This document shows, piece after piece, positions 9,487 through 18,278 of a stretch of 64,000 nt of DNA; within the stretch, counting starts at the first letter, position 1; every line of letters starts with the position of its first letter. Source of the stretch: Shewanella sp. UCD-KL21 (GTDB taxonomy: Bacteria > Pseudomonadota > Gammaproteobacteria > Enterobacterales > Shewanellaceae); assembly GCF_001957135.1 (NCBI RefSeq), contig NZ_MPHK01000022.1, positions 1 through 64,000 of the forward strand. Direction: 5' to 3'. The notes under the pieces were generated by a model that worked only from the letters and a program-made list of their open reading frames with translations, was not told where the DNA came from and searched no databases. Position numbers and translations under genes: made by a program.

Positions 9487-12400
9487 ATGATGAGTATTTC
9501 TAAAATAATAAAATTGACAGCCATTGCAGCCAGTATTACCGCTCTGACAGGTTGTGGTAGCGAATCATCTGAATCTGGTGAAGTATTACTGACTTGTAGC
9601 TCACCGAACATTCCCAACGCTACTGGTACAGAATGTGTGGCGCCGCCTGCAAAGGTCTGTAAAGCGCCGACTTTTCCGGATGCTAAAAACGAATCTTGCA
9701 TTGTAGGTTATAACGAAAAATTGCCTTTACCTGTAGTGTTAGCCAGTGAAAACCAAGCGGTTCTTTACTATAACAGATTGAAAGATAAGAATAACACAGA
9801 AAAAAATCCGAATTATGCTGCGTTTAGGCTCCATACTTGGAATAACGATGCCTGCGATAGCTATGCTCCGCCTTTTGACTCCACAGAATGGAGTAATGGC
9901 CACCTGTTTGATGGTGTTGATGAAAACTATGGCGCTTATTGGATCCTTAATCTTAAAGAAGGCTTCTCTGAGTGTGCCCAGTTTATTATCCACGATGGTG
10001 ATACAAAGGCATTATCTGCTAGTGATATGTCGATGAATCTTAAAGCGCATGAAGACCCTACATCAGTAGAGGCGCAATTCGACCGCGCTAACTTTACGAT
10101 AGATGGTACCCCAGATGTATATGACTTCCCTATTTTAGATGTGGGATTTTCTATTGCAGATGCCAGCGCTCACTGGCTAGATCAAAATACCTTTGTATGG
10201 AATGAAGACCCTGAGGGCATTGCCAAGTTCGTATTACATTACGCTGCAACAGCAGGCATTGGCGTTGATGATGGCGGCAGTATTAGCGGCGCACAGCTTG
10301 AGTTAGCTGAAACTGAGCTAACCGATACGCAAAAAGCCTTAGTGCCACATTTGGCTGACTGGCCTGCTTATGAGGCCAACTTTAGCGCTGATGAAGCTAA
10401 AATGATGGCCAAAAACCAGCTAGTGATGGCTGCTTATGACAGTGACAATAAACCTGTCGCGGCAACCCATGTGCAAGTGGCTAAGGTGCTAGATGCACTC
10501 TATACCCAAGGGGATAATGATGCTGATGAAGCTGATCTAGGCATTATTTATGATGGCAGTAATATTATCGCCAAAGTGTGGGCGCCCACAGCGCAGTCTG
10601 TAAACTTAAAAGTCTACGATGCAGCGAAAACGCTCACTAGCACAGAGGCGATGACATTAGATAGCGCCACAGGTATTTGGTCATTCAGTGGCGATATGAG
10701 CCTAGACCGCATGTATTACCGCTATGAGTTAACGGTATTTCACCCTGTGACGAAAGCCATTGAAACGCTTGAATCAACCGACCCATACTCGCTCAATGTG
10801 TCAACTAATGGCCGTTATAGCCAGTTTGTTAATTTAAGCGATGATGACTTAAAGCCTGAAGGCTGGGACGGACATAGTATTCCTACCATTGTAAATGCTG
10901 AAGATGCGGTAATTTATGAGGGCCATGTCCGTGATTTTAGTGCTAGGGATGAAAGTACCTCTGCCGCCAACCGTGGTAAGTATTTAGCCTTTACCGAACA
11001 GGGTAGTGCGCCAGTAGAGCATTTACGAACCTTGGCACAAAGCGGTGTGACCCATTTTCACTTATTGCCGGTAAATGACATTGCTACAGTGAATGAAGAT
11101 CCTGCTGAGCGCATTGATATCACAGACACCTTAGGCGCCTTGTGTGACAAGATTGATGACAATGCAGATGCTTGCAGTACTCAAGATAAGTCAGCAACTA
11201 TTGAGTCTATCCTTGCTGGTAATGCCGTAGGCTCTTTTGAAACGCAGGACTTAGTTAACGCCATGCGAGGCTATGACAGCTTTAACTGGGGTTATGATCC
11301 ACAGCACTTTATCGCGCCAGAAGGCAGCTATGCCACTGACGCAGATGGGGTAGCGCGTATTATTGAATTACGCGCCATGAACCAAGCGTTGCATGAGCTA
11401 GGACTACGAGTAGTGCTCGATGTGGTCTATAACCACACCAGTGCATCAGGCTTATGGGATAACTCAGTGCTCGATAAAGTGGTGCCGGGTTATTACCATA
11501 GATACAACGAAATCACAGGTAACATTGAATCATCCACTTGTTGTGATAACACCGCAACAGAGCATCGGATGATGGATAAGTTTGTCACCGATTCTATGGT
11601 CATTTGGGCCCAGCAATATGGCTTTGATAGCTTCCGTTTTGATGTCATGGGCCATATGCCTAAAAGCAGCATTTTAGCAGCCCGTGAAGCGGTGCAAGCA
11701 GTAGATGCAGATAACTACTTTTATGGCGAAGGCTGGAACTTTGGCGAGGTGGCTGATAACCGTTTATTTGAGCAAGCTGTGCAAGCCAATATGGCTGGCA
11801 GTGAAGTAGGTACCTTTAATGACCGTATTCGTGAAGCGGTTCGTGGTGGCGCCTTGTTTGCCATGGAGCAAAAAGATGATTACTTGCGTGATCAAGACAC
11901 CTTGCGTTTATCTATGGCGGGTAACTTACAAAACTATGTCTTAAAAGACTTTAATGGTAATTCAGCTAAGGGCAGTAGCTTTAGCTGGAATAGCCAACCA
12001 ACGGCTTATGCGCTAGATCCTGCTGATAGCATCAACTATGTGTCAAAGCATGACAACGAAACCCTGTGGGATGTTTTGCAGTATTCAAATGACATCAGTA
12101 TGTCATTAGATAGCCGGGTACGAGTGCAAAACATTGCCGCAACCATTCCATTAATGAGTCAAGGTATTCCATTTTTGCAAATGGGCGGCGATATGCTGCG
12201 CTCAAAATCATTGGATCGTAACACCTATGATTCAGGTGATTGGTTTAACTGGGTCGACTTTACCAAAAACAGCAACAACTGGAATGTCGGTTTACCATTA
12301 AAGCAAGATAATGATGCCAAAATGGATCAAATTATTACTCTTGCAGGTAACCCTAACTCAGCTGCATCAATGTCTGAGATAGAGTTTGCATCTAGTGTGT

Positions 12401-13815
12401 TCAATGAGTTTTTATCAATTCGTAAAGCTAGCCCATTACTAAGACTTACCACAGAGCAAGATATTATCGACCGTGTAGGTTTTCATAATATTGGCAAAAA
12501 TCAAACTCAAGGCGTGATAGTCATGAGCGTTGATGACGGCGGTGAGTTAGTCGATATCGACCCAGCAGTCGATGCCATGGTGGTGATGGTTAACGGTAGC
12601 GATCAAGCCCAATCTCATAGCGTGGCAACAGCAGCAGATTTTAGCTTGCATCCAACACTTGTTATGTCGGTAGATTCGACCGTGCAATCGGCAAGCTTTA
12701 GCCAAGGTGAAGGCGAGGGCACCTTTACGGTTCCAGCTTATACCACAGCAGTATTTGTTAAAAATCAAGGTGACGCTCAAGGTGAAGGCTTAAGTGCTGA
12801 TGCAACTGCGGGTGCGCCTGATGTAGTGCCATACGGCAGTACAACAGTGTTTGTTCGTGGTGGCATGAATGGCTGGGGTGAGCTTGATAGCTTTAGCTAT
12901 ATCGGCGCAGGTGAATACCGTGTGGCTATTAACTTAGCGGCTGGTGGCTATGACTTTAAAGTGGCATCCAGTGATTGGAGCACAGTGGATTTTGGCGGCG
13001 TGTCAGATGCCGAAGCGGCAGTTGATGAAGACGTCGCTGAGCCACTTGCTAGAGCGGGCGCTAATTTAAGCTTTACCGCAACACTTGATGGGACTTACGT
13101 GTTCTCGTTAGATGCCTCAGATAAAGACAACCCAGTATTAACCATTTATAACGAAGAGCCATTTGTGGGCACAGAGGTATACCTGCGCGGCGATATGAAC
13201 GGCTGGAGCACCGATAATGAAATGCTGTCTTTTGGCGGCAGTATTTACCAAGTCGACATAATGGTTTCTGCGGGAGTTAAAGGCTTTAAAGTCGCTTCAA
13301 GCGACTGGTCTAGCGTTGATTACGGCAGTCTTGATGACGATGGCACAGTGAGCTTAGCCACCGATAAACAGCTTGCTGTGTCAGGTTCAAATTTAAGCTT
13401 GGATTTTGACTCTGAAGAAATGTACAGCTTTACCTTTGATATGAGTAATCGCGCAGAGCCAGTATTAAGGGTAAATAAAACCGCAATGTTTGGCGCGAAT
13501 ACGGTTTATGTACGTGGTGGCATGAATGGATGGGGTGAAGTTGATGCGCTAACTTATCAAGGTGCATCGGTTTACCATGTAGATATCGCTTTAGAGGCGG
13601 GCAATCATGAATTTAAGATTGCCACTGCAGATTGGTCTACTGTTGATTTTGGTGCTATTGCAGGCGAAGAAATCGTGCTAGAAGGTGAAATGCAGTCATT
13701 GGCATCTAAAGGGGCTAATATGAATTTTAGCGCCGCAGATGCTGGCACATATCGATTTACGGTCACCGGCCCTAGTGCCAGCTCTCCCACCTTGTCGGTA
13801 ACTAAAGTTAACTGA
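9487..13815 (+). CDS. pulA: Lipoprotein pullulanase (GH13) with three C-terminal repeat modules
   Basis: A type I pullulanase of 1442 residues that cleaves alpha-1,6 branches of pullulan or branched dextrins at the cell surface. The N-terminal lipoprotein signal ends in the lipobox LTGC. After a pullulanase N-terminal domain comes a CBM48-like module (about 355-445) and the GH13 barrel with all conserved regions: VVLDVVYNHT, FRFDVMGH (nucleophile Asp719), YGEGWNFGEV (acid/base Glu748) and SKHDNETLWD (Asp856). About residues 1118-1442 hold three repeats of about 110 residues starting RGGMNGW or RGDMNGW, probably starch-binding. Directly behind the TonB receptor, it likely forms an operon with it. 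Start: ATG at 9487 or 9490 after GGGGAGAG. Confidence 0.93.
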   Translation: MMSISKIIKLTAIAASITALTGCGSESSESGEVLLTCSSPNIPNATGTECVAPPAKVCKAPTFPDAKNESCIVGYNEKLPLPVVLASENQAVLYYNRLKDKNNTEKNPNYAAFRLHTWNNDACDSYAPPFDSTEWSNGHLFDGVDENYGAYWILNLKEGFSECAQFIIHDGDTKALSASDMSMNLKAHEDPTSVEAQFDRANFTIDGTPDVYDFPILDVGFSIADASAHWLDQNTFVWNEDPEGIAKFVLHYAATAGIGVDDGGSISGAQLELAETELTDTQKALVPHLADWPAYEANFSADEAKMMAKNQLVMAAYDSDNKPVAATHVQVAKVLDALYTQGDNDADEADLGIIYDGSNIIAKVWAPTAQSVNLKVYDAAKTLTSTEAMTLDSATGIWSFSGDMSLDRMYYRYELTVFHPVTKAIETLESTDPYSLNVSTNGRYSQFVNLSDDDLKPEGWDGHSIPTIVNAEDAVIYEGHVRDFSARDESTSAANRGKYLAFTEQGSAPVEHLRTLAQSGVTHFHLLPVNDIATVNEDPAERIDITDTLGALCDKIDDNADACSTQDKSATIESILAGNAVGSFETQDLVNAMRGYDSFNWGYDPQHFIAPEGSYATDADGVARIIELRAMNQALHELGLRVVLDVVYNHTSASGLWDNSVLDKVVPGYYHRYNEITGNIESSTCCDNTATEHRMMDKFVTDSMVIWAQQYGFDSFRFDVMGHMPKSSILAAREAVQAVDADNYFYGEGWNFGEVADNRLFEQAVQANMAGSEVGTFNDRIREAVRGGALFAMEQKDDYLRDQDTLRLSMAGNLQNYVLKDFNGNSAKGSSFSWNSQPTAYALDPADSINYVSKHDNETLWDVLQYSNDISMSLDSRVRVQNIAATIPLMSQGIPFLQMGGDMLRSKSLDRNTYDSGDWFNWVDFTKNSNNWNVGLPLKQDNDAKMDQIITLAGNPNSAASMSEIEFASSVFNEFLSIRKASPLLRLTTEQDIIDRVGFHNIGKNQTQGVIVMSVDDGGELVDIDPAVDAMVVMVNGSDQAQSHSVATAADFSLHPTLVMSVDSTVQSASFSQGEGEGTFTVPAYTTAVFVKNQGDAQGEGLSADATAGAPDVVPYGSTTVFVRGGMNGWGELDSFSYIGAGEYRVAINLAAGGYDFKVASSDWSTVDFGGVSDAEAAVDEDVAEPLARAGANLSFTATLDGTYVFSLDASDKDNPVLTIYNEEPFVGTEVYLRGDMNGWSTDNEMLSFGGSIYQVDIMVSAGVKGFKVASSDWSSVDYGSLDDDGTVSLATDKQLAVSGSNLSLDFDSEEMYSFTFDMSNRAEPVLRVNKTAMFGANTVYVRGGMNGWGEVDALTYQGASVYHVDIALEAGNHEFKIATADWSTVDFGAIAGEEIVLEGEMQSLASKGANMNFSAADAGTYRFTVTGPSASSPTLSVTKVN
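12841..13812 (+). repeat. Three tandem ~110-residue modules in the pullulanase
   Basis: Repeats begin near 12844, 13171 and 13501. Each has [VY]RG[GD]MNGW, then a segment ending FK[VI]A[ST][SA]DWS[ST]VD[FY]G. Repeats 1 and 3 are also close at the DNA level around the RGGMNGWGE motif, so the array probably arose by internal duplication. The pattern recalls starch-binding accessory modules; the exact CBM family is not assigned. Confidence 0.85.
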
Positions 13816-13852
13816 CTTTAACGATAAATTTAGCCCAAATGACCGCTATAAC

Positions 13853-13882
13853 AAAACCCAGCTTATGCTGGGTTTTTTATGA
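13853..13882 (+). terminator. Terminator after pullulanase gene
   Basis: Stem AAAACCCAGC (13853-13862) pairs with 13867-13876 around TTAT and is followed by T residues. Confidence 0.9.
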
Positions 13883-14169
13883 AATCCACTGCCAGTGGTT
13901 AAAAGTGAGTGTAAAGCGTGAATTATCACTTTTAGTCATAGATTAACTTGAGGCCATGGACGCTTGAGCTGTGTCTTAATTTAGCTTTTTTGGGTGATTT
14001 TTAAACTATTTTGAAGGTTAATTTTCTTAAAAAACAGCTAAGTGCACAAATAAAGTGCAAACACGACAAAAGTTGCAGATTTTGTTTTAATTTTATGTCT
14101 ATACTGAAGTTGTAAGGCAAATGAATCGCTGCAAACAAAATAATTAACACTAGCATGAGGTGTAGTGAG

Positions 14170-14196
14170 AAATTTTTGTAACGTTAACAAAAATTT
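14170..14196 (+). promoter_or_regulatory. Palindromic operator-like site upstream of hpf
   Basis: Arms AAATTTTTGT (14170-14179) and ACAAAAATTT (14187-14196) are perfect inverted copies flanking AACGTTA. The symmetry suggests a dimeric regulator site or a cruciform; the regulator is unknown. Confidence 0.45.
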
Positions 14197-14208
14197 ATCT
14201 AACTTCCC

Positions 14209-14226
14209 TTGTGATCTAGGACACAA
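14209..14226 (+). promoter_or_regulatory. CRP-like binding site upstream of hpf
   Basis: TTGTGATCTAGGACACAA closely matches the CRP consensus half-sites TGTGA and TCACA with 6-bp spacing; the left half TGTGATCTAG is a full match to the consensus core. A TATACT (14236-14241) and an AT-rich stretch lie just downstream, about 90 bp before the start codon. Direct control by CRP is inferred. Confidence 0.55.
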
Positions 14227-14312
14227 GCCCTCAAATATACTGGTGTAAGAATAAAATTGCTTAAAGAAAGTGAAGTATATAGCGTCGCTATATTATTAAA
14301 GGATATTTATCT

Positions 14313-14669
14313 ATGAAAATAAATCTTTCGGGTCACCATGTCGATGTTACAGATACTGTAAAAGAACACGTCAATCAAAAATTCACTAAAATAGCCAGTC
14401 ATTTCCCAACGCTAATATCACTCGATATTATTATTTCAAAAGAGCACGGCGAATTTGAAGTCGAAATCACCACTAACTATGAAGGTAGCCGAATCGCTGC
14501 AAAAGCGTCAGATCCCGTGATGTACCCAGCACTTACCCAAGCAGGTAAAAAACTTGATGCCGCACTTAAGCATCGTAAAGGACAATTAAAAGCAGATTTA
14601 CATCAGAAGCCAGAGGTTACAGCTCCTGAAATAGCTTATGAAAAAGTTCAAGAAATGGAATTAAGATAA
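14313..14669 (+). CDS. hpf: Ribosome hibernation factor (HPF/RaiA family)
   Basis: A 118-residue protein of the short HPF/YfiA family that binds the decoding channel of the 30S subunit and promotes ribosome hibernation in stationary phase. The beta-alpha-beta-beta-beta-alpha fold is recognisable: KINLSGHHVDVTDTVKEHV, a central IIISKEHGEFEVEI, then DPVMYPALTQAGKKLDAAL with basic residues. The tail beyond about residue 95 is acidic as in RaiA, but it lacks the long-HPF C-terminal dimerisation domain. HPF and RaiA cannot be separated with certainty from sequence alone. A good AAAGGA precedes the ATG. A CRP-like site and palindrome lie upstream, and a strong terminator follows. Confidence 0.85.
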   Translation: MKINLSGHHVDVTDTVKEHVNQKFTKIASHFPTLISLDIIISKEHGEFEVEITTNYEGSRIAAKASDPVMYPALTQAGKKLDAALKHRKGQLKADLHQKPEVTAPEIAYEKVQEMELR

Positions 14670-14707
14670 GCGACTTGCCCTTATTTAAGTTACAAAAGTA
14701 AGCCAAT

Positions 14708-14737
14708 AAAAAACGCAGTCTATTGACTGCGTTTTTT
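14708..14737. terminator. Bidirectional terminator between hpf and yebC-like gene
   Basis: A 13-bp perfect stem AAAAAACGCAGTC (14708-14720) pairs with 14725-14737, loop TATT, with A and T runs on either side. Confidence 0.92.
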
Positions 14738-14779
14738 ATTGGGCTCACCCGCTTAGGGTTGGCGCAATTGCTGTTGCTG

Positions 14780-15502
14780 TTAGTCGTTAATCTCAGCATT
14801 GTGATAAACGTTTTGTACGTCATCACAGTCTTCTAAAGCAGCAATAAATTTATCGAAGGTTTCAACATCTTCACCGCTCACTTCGGTCATGGCTTGAGGC
14901 ACAAAAGTGATATGTTCAACTTCAAATTCGATGTCAGCATTATCTTCAGTTAATGCCACACGGACTTTGTTGTATTCAGTGATTGGTGAGAAAACGCTGA
15001 TCATGCCATCTTCTAATTCAACATCAGTAACGTCCACATCAGCCATCATCAACAATTCTAAAACGGCTTCATCGTCATCACCAGGAAATACAAATACGGC
15101 TTGGTGGTCAAAACTGTGAGCAACAGTACCAGGTCCACCTAACTTAGCATCATTTTTAACGAAAGCTTGACGTACTTCAGTGAAAGTACGTTTCACATTA
15201 TCAGTTAAGCAATCTACGATGACTGAACATCCACCAGGGCCAAAACCTTCATAACGCGCGGTATCATAATCTTCACCGCCACCGCCTTTGGCTTTTTCAA
15301 TGGCACGTTCAATAACATGAGTCGGTACTTGGTCTTTTTTCGCACGTGCAATTAAGCTGCGTAATGCTAAGTTACCGTCAGGATCAACACCACCATTTTT
15401 AGCTGAAACATATATCTCTTTACCGTAGCGCGAGTATAAACGCGTTTTTTGGCCAGCGGTTTTAGCCATAGATTCTTTGCGGTTTTGGTATGCTCTTCCC
15501 AT
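14780..15502 (-). CDS. YebC/PmpR-family protein, YeeN-like
   Basis: A 240-residue member of the YebC/PmpR/TACO1 family, described as transcriptional regulators and, more recently, as factors that help ribosomes through difficult sequences. The N-terminal helical domain MGRAYQNRKESMAKT is of the YeeN-like type, not the MAGHSKW of YebC proper. Family signatures IERAIEKAKGGG and YEGFGPGG are present, followed by an acidic two-domain C-terminus. I start it at the MGRAYQ ATG at 15502; an upstream in-frame extension to 15547 has no similarity to the family. The gene is single, convergent with hpf. Its precise role is uncertain. Confidence 0.87.
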   Translation of the reverse strand: MGRAYQNRKESMAKTAGQKTRLYSRYGKEIYVSAKNGGVDPDGNLALRSLIARAKKDQVPTHVIERAIEKAKGGGGEDYDTARYEGFGPGGCSVIVDCLTDNVKRTFTEVRQAFVKNDAKLGGPGTVAHSFDHQAVFVFPGDDDEAVLELLMMADVDVTDVELEDGMISVFSPITEYNKVRVALTEDNADIEFEVEHITFVPQAMTEVSGEDVETFDKFIAALEDCDDVQNVYHNAEIND

Positions 15503-15828
15503 CTTAATCTCAGTCTTATATCGAAAAATTGTCGATGATTCTAGCAAAAATTATCGCGACTGTTTAGGGGCTGTATCTGTTTCAATGGTAATTTTACTGG
15601 TTTTTGCTCATTTTCTTGCCAGCAGCACAAAAATGACCGCTGTAGAAATTAAAATTCTCCCTAATTTTTGAACAAAATCATCATTAAGCAGTGAGCTAAG
15701 TCAAATTAGCGATACCTTTGTAAGTAATATGTTGTTCAGTTTCTCGATAAATCAACTATTCAAGACTAGACTTACTACGAAGGACGTAATAGTCATGTTA
15801 GCCGCTTTATAAGGATGAGAGTGAACTT

Positions 15829-16092
15829 ATGACAGAAGTAACGCAGCCATTAGCCACAGTCGATAAAGATAATAAAGCGACAGTAACGGTATTATTTTAT
15901 GATGCTCCGGCAGGTCTATCGATGAATAATACTGTACTGAAAGGGTTAAATGTCAGCGCCGCCGGAAGGGTGATATTGCCCGATGAGTTTCGAGAGGGTA
16001 AGTCGATAATTGCCGTGCTTGATGGTGAGTGCACTGTGCTTAACACCTTGGGTGAGCGAGTTTATTCTCAACAAAAATTGGTTGGCAGCTAA
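15829..16092 (+). CDS. Small conserved protein, TIGR02922/DUF2375-like
   Basis: An 87-residue cytoplasmic protein without signal peptide or membrane segment. It has a beta-rich core (ATVTVLFYDAPAGLSMNN, then GKSIIAVLDGECTVLN) and resembles a small family of unknown function from Shewanella and Colwellia, recalled as TIGR02922 or DUF2375. The ATG follows AAGGATGAG with good spacing. Flanked by terminators, it is transcribed alone. No function can be given. Confidence 0.75.
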   Translation: MTEVTQPLATVDKDNKATVTVLFYDAPAGLSMNNTVLKGLNVSAAGRVILPDEFREGKSIIAVLDGECTVLNTLGERVYSQQKLVGS

Positions 16093-16131
16093 CTAAATTT
16101 TGTCATCAAACAGCAGCTAACATCAATAAAT

Positions 16132-16171
16132 AAAACGAGGGCGACTATATTTAGTCGCCCTCGTTTTATTT
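16132..16171 (+). terminator. Strong terminator after the DUF2375-like gene
   Basis: A 16-bp perfect stem AAAACGAGGGCGACTA (16132-16147) pairs with 16152-16167 around TATT and is followed by a T run. Confidence 0.92.
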
Positions 16172-16288
16172 ATTGGCCATGGTTTTGTGTTTAACGCTAA
16201 TCTGATGCCATATTGGCTGAGGGAGTTTAATTGCAACCAGGCTCATAAAAACGTTGCTCATGGCTGAGTGAGCCGGCTTTCGAGTTAC

Positions 16289-16323
16289 AAAGCTACCGCA
16301 ACTGAGTTGCGGTAGCTTTTGTT
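16289..16323. terminator. Hairpin terminator downstream of the EAL gene
   Basis: AAAGCTACCGCAACT (16289-16303) is the inverted copy of 16305-16319, giving a long stem with a tiny loop, with A residues before and T residues after. It can act on both strands; the minus-strand EAL gene ends about 60 bp away. Short direct repeats of TTAGTGATTAGTGC type follow at 16330-16365. Confidence 0.7.
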
Positions 16324-16382
16324 TGCCCTTAGTGCCTAGTGATTAGTGCTTAGTGATTAGTGCTTGCAGATAGTGCTGAGGG

Positions 16383-18278
16383 TTAACTAAATACTGGCTC
16401 ATTAAGGCTATTTGTAAGCTGCTTTTTTACTGGGCGCGGTAAGCCTAATGCCGCCTCAATTGTTGGCTGGGGTTTACCCAGTAAATAGCCCTGAGCGTAG
16501 TCAATTTGGTAGTGCTTAACCATATTTAGCACCTTGTCAGAATCCACAAATTCAGCCACAGTTTTAATATGCATTTTGCGAGCAAATTCAGAAACGGTTT
16601 CAACTAAATGTTGGGCTTTCTTATCATGATCTAGGTGACGGATAAGCGAGCCATCAATCTTAATGATATCCACATCTAAGCTGAGCAAATGACTAAAGTT
16701 AGAATAACCAGCCCCAAAGTCATCAATGGCAATTTTACAGCCAAAAGGTTTTACTTTTGCAATGAAGTCTTTTACTAATTGGTAGTTGGTTATCTCATCA
16801 CTTTCAAGTAATTCAAAGGTTAATCTTTGCGCCGCCCCAGGATATTGCGTCAGTAGATTAAGCAGCTGATTCACTTGTTCAGGTAGGGCAATATCATCGA
16901 TAGAGATATTGACTGAAAACTCGTAGGGTTGTAGATGAAATAATGCAAAAGATTTTGTCAGCATACTCTGCATCAAGAGTGGGTAAATGCGCGATTGCAC
17001 TGCGGTTTTCATAAACATTGCAGGCGTTAAATAATCGCCATCAGCTTGTTTTATTCGCATTAAACATTCAAATTTAGGGGCGCTATTGCCGTCCAGTGGC
17101 TGGATTAATTGCACAAAGGGCACTACGGCATCATTTTGTATTGCCAGCGCCAACATACGGCTTTGCTGCATGTTGTGCTCAAAAGCTTGTGGGTTGACCA
17201 TTGATAGGGAAAACAGCTGATAACGCTGAAGCTGCTTAAGGGCAATTCTTCTGGCTAAATCAGCATGTTGATGCAGTTGTGAGTAATTATTATCAATACA
17301 GTGTGCACCACCGGCGCTGAGGTTAACGTATACCTCGTTGCCATCTATGGTGATGGCATGTTGAGTGACATCATCAATAATGGTTTCTGCTAGTTGTTGT
17401 AAGTGCAGATCTTCAACTTGATTGCTAAGGGTGACGACAAACTCGTTAGCACCGGTTTTGTAAACAGTGTGCTGGCTAGCGGCAGCGACGATCCGCTTAG
17501 CAATGACTTGGATAGTCGCATCACCAGTTTTTACCCCGTAAAAATCATTAATTTGGCCAAACTGATTAATGTTAAAGGCAATTAAAGAGTGCGCTGTTTT
17601 ACCCGCTAAGTCAGCGTAAAGCTTTTTGCGGTTAGGTAAGCCTGTAAGGTTATTAAAATAAGCCTCGGTATACAGATTGGTATTTTGCTGCTCAATTTTA
17701 TTAAAACTGGTCACCAAGGAGTGACGCATTAATTCAAAATCTTCAGCCAGTTGTTGAATTTCATCTTGGCTATTTATGTAAAGTTTTTGGTTTAAGTTAC
17801 CCTTAACGATTCTTTGGGTCCAACTGGTCAGTATTAGAATGTCTTTGGTGACAATTTTACCGACGCGAATAAACAACCAGCTGGCTACCGCAATCAGCCC
17901 CAGCAAAAGCAACAGCTGAAAAAACAGCATATTTAATAGCTCAGTGCCATAAAGCTTTACTTGAATCGACGCGCCATAAAAGCCTTTTAATTGGCCTCGG
18001 TAAACAATTGGCTGCATCAACTGGCTAAAACCTAGTACCCATTCAGCTTGTTGGGTACGCGCGGTTTCTATTTTACGCATATTGCGAGGGCGTTTTTGTA
18101 CCAGTAACTGCCCAGTAAGCGCTTGTTGTTGTGCCTTGGGAATTAATTGCGCCCATAAGCCTTTCATAAAGTAATCTTCAGAGCTAGCAAAGCCAAGCTT
18201 TGAGGCTCTATCTTGTTGGATGGCTTCATTCTGACGGCGGTGATGCAAGCTGACTAATTGGCCGTTTTTATCCAGCAC
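16383..18278 (-). CDS. HAMP-GGDEF-EAL c-di-GMP phosphodiesterase, C-terminal piece of a split gene
   Basis: The frame encodes the rest of a periplasmic sensor domain, a membrane segment (about 116-140), a HAMP-like linker, a GGDEF domain (about 205-365) and an EAL domain (about 380-615). The GGDEF signature is degenerate (GANEF), so cyclase activity is unlikely. The EAL domain looks active: ECLMRI, FSVNIS, FELLESDE, AIDDFGAGYSNF, KIDGSLI, AEFV and QGYLLGKP keep the metal and catalytic residues. It should hydrolyse c-di-GMP at the inner membrane. The upstream neighbour ends 25 bp inside this frame. A single -1 shift in the T7 run joins them into one 914-residue protein, so this may not be an independent gene and the ATG at 18278 is probably artificial. 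Confidence 0.85.
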   Translation of the reverse strand: MLDKNGQLVSLHHRRQNEAIQQDRASKLGFASSEDYFMKGLWAQLIPKAQQQALTGQLLVQKRPRNMRKIETARTQQAEWVLGFSQLMQPIVYRGQLKGFYGASIQVKLYGTELLNMLFFQLLLLLGLIAVASWLFIRVGKIVTKDILILTSWTQRIVKGNLNQKLYINSQDEIQQLAEDFELMRHSLVTSFNKIEQQNTNLYTEAYFNNLTGLPNRKKLYADLAGKTAHSLIAFNINQFGQINDFYGVKTGDATIQVIAKRIVAAASQHTVYKTGANEFVVTLSNQVEDLHLQQLAETIIDDVTQHAITIDGNEVYVNLSAGGAHCIDNNYSQLHQHADLARRIALKQLQRYQLFSLSMVNPQAFEHNMQQSRMLALAIQNDAVVPFVQLIQPLDGNSAPKFECLMRIKQADGDYLTPAMFMKTAVQSRIYPLLMQSMLTKSFALFHLQPYEFSVNISIDDIALPEQVNQLLNLLTQYPGAAQRLTFELLESDEITNYQLVKDFIAKVKPFGCKIAIDDFGAGYSNFSHLLSLDVDIIKIDGSLIRHLDHDKKAQHLVETVSEFARKMHIKTVAEFVDSDKVLNMVKHYQIDYAQGYLLGKPQPTIEAALGLPRPVKKQLTNSLNEPVFS

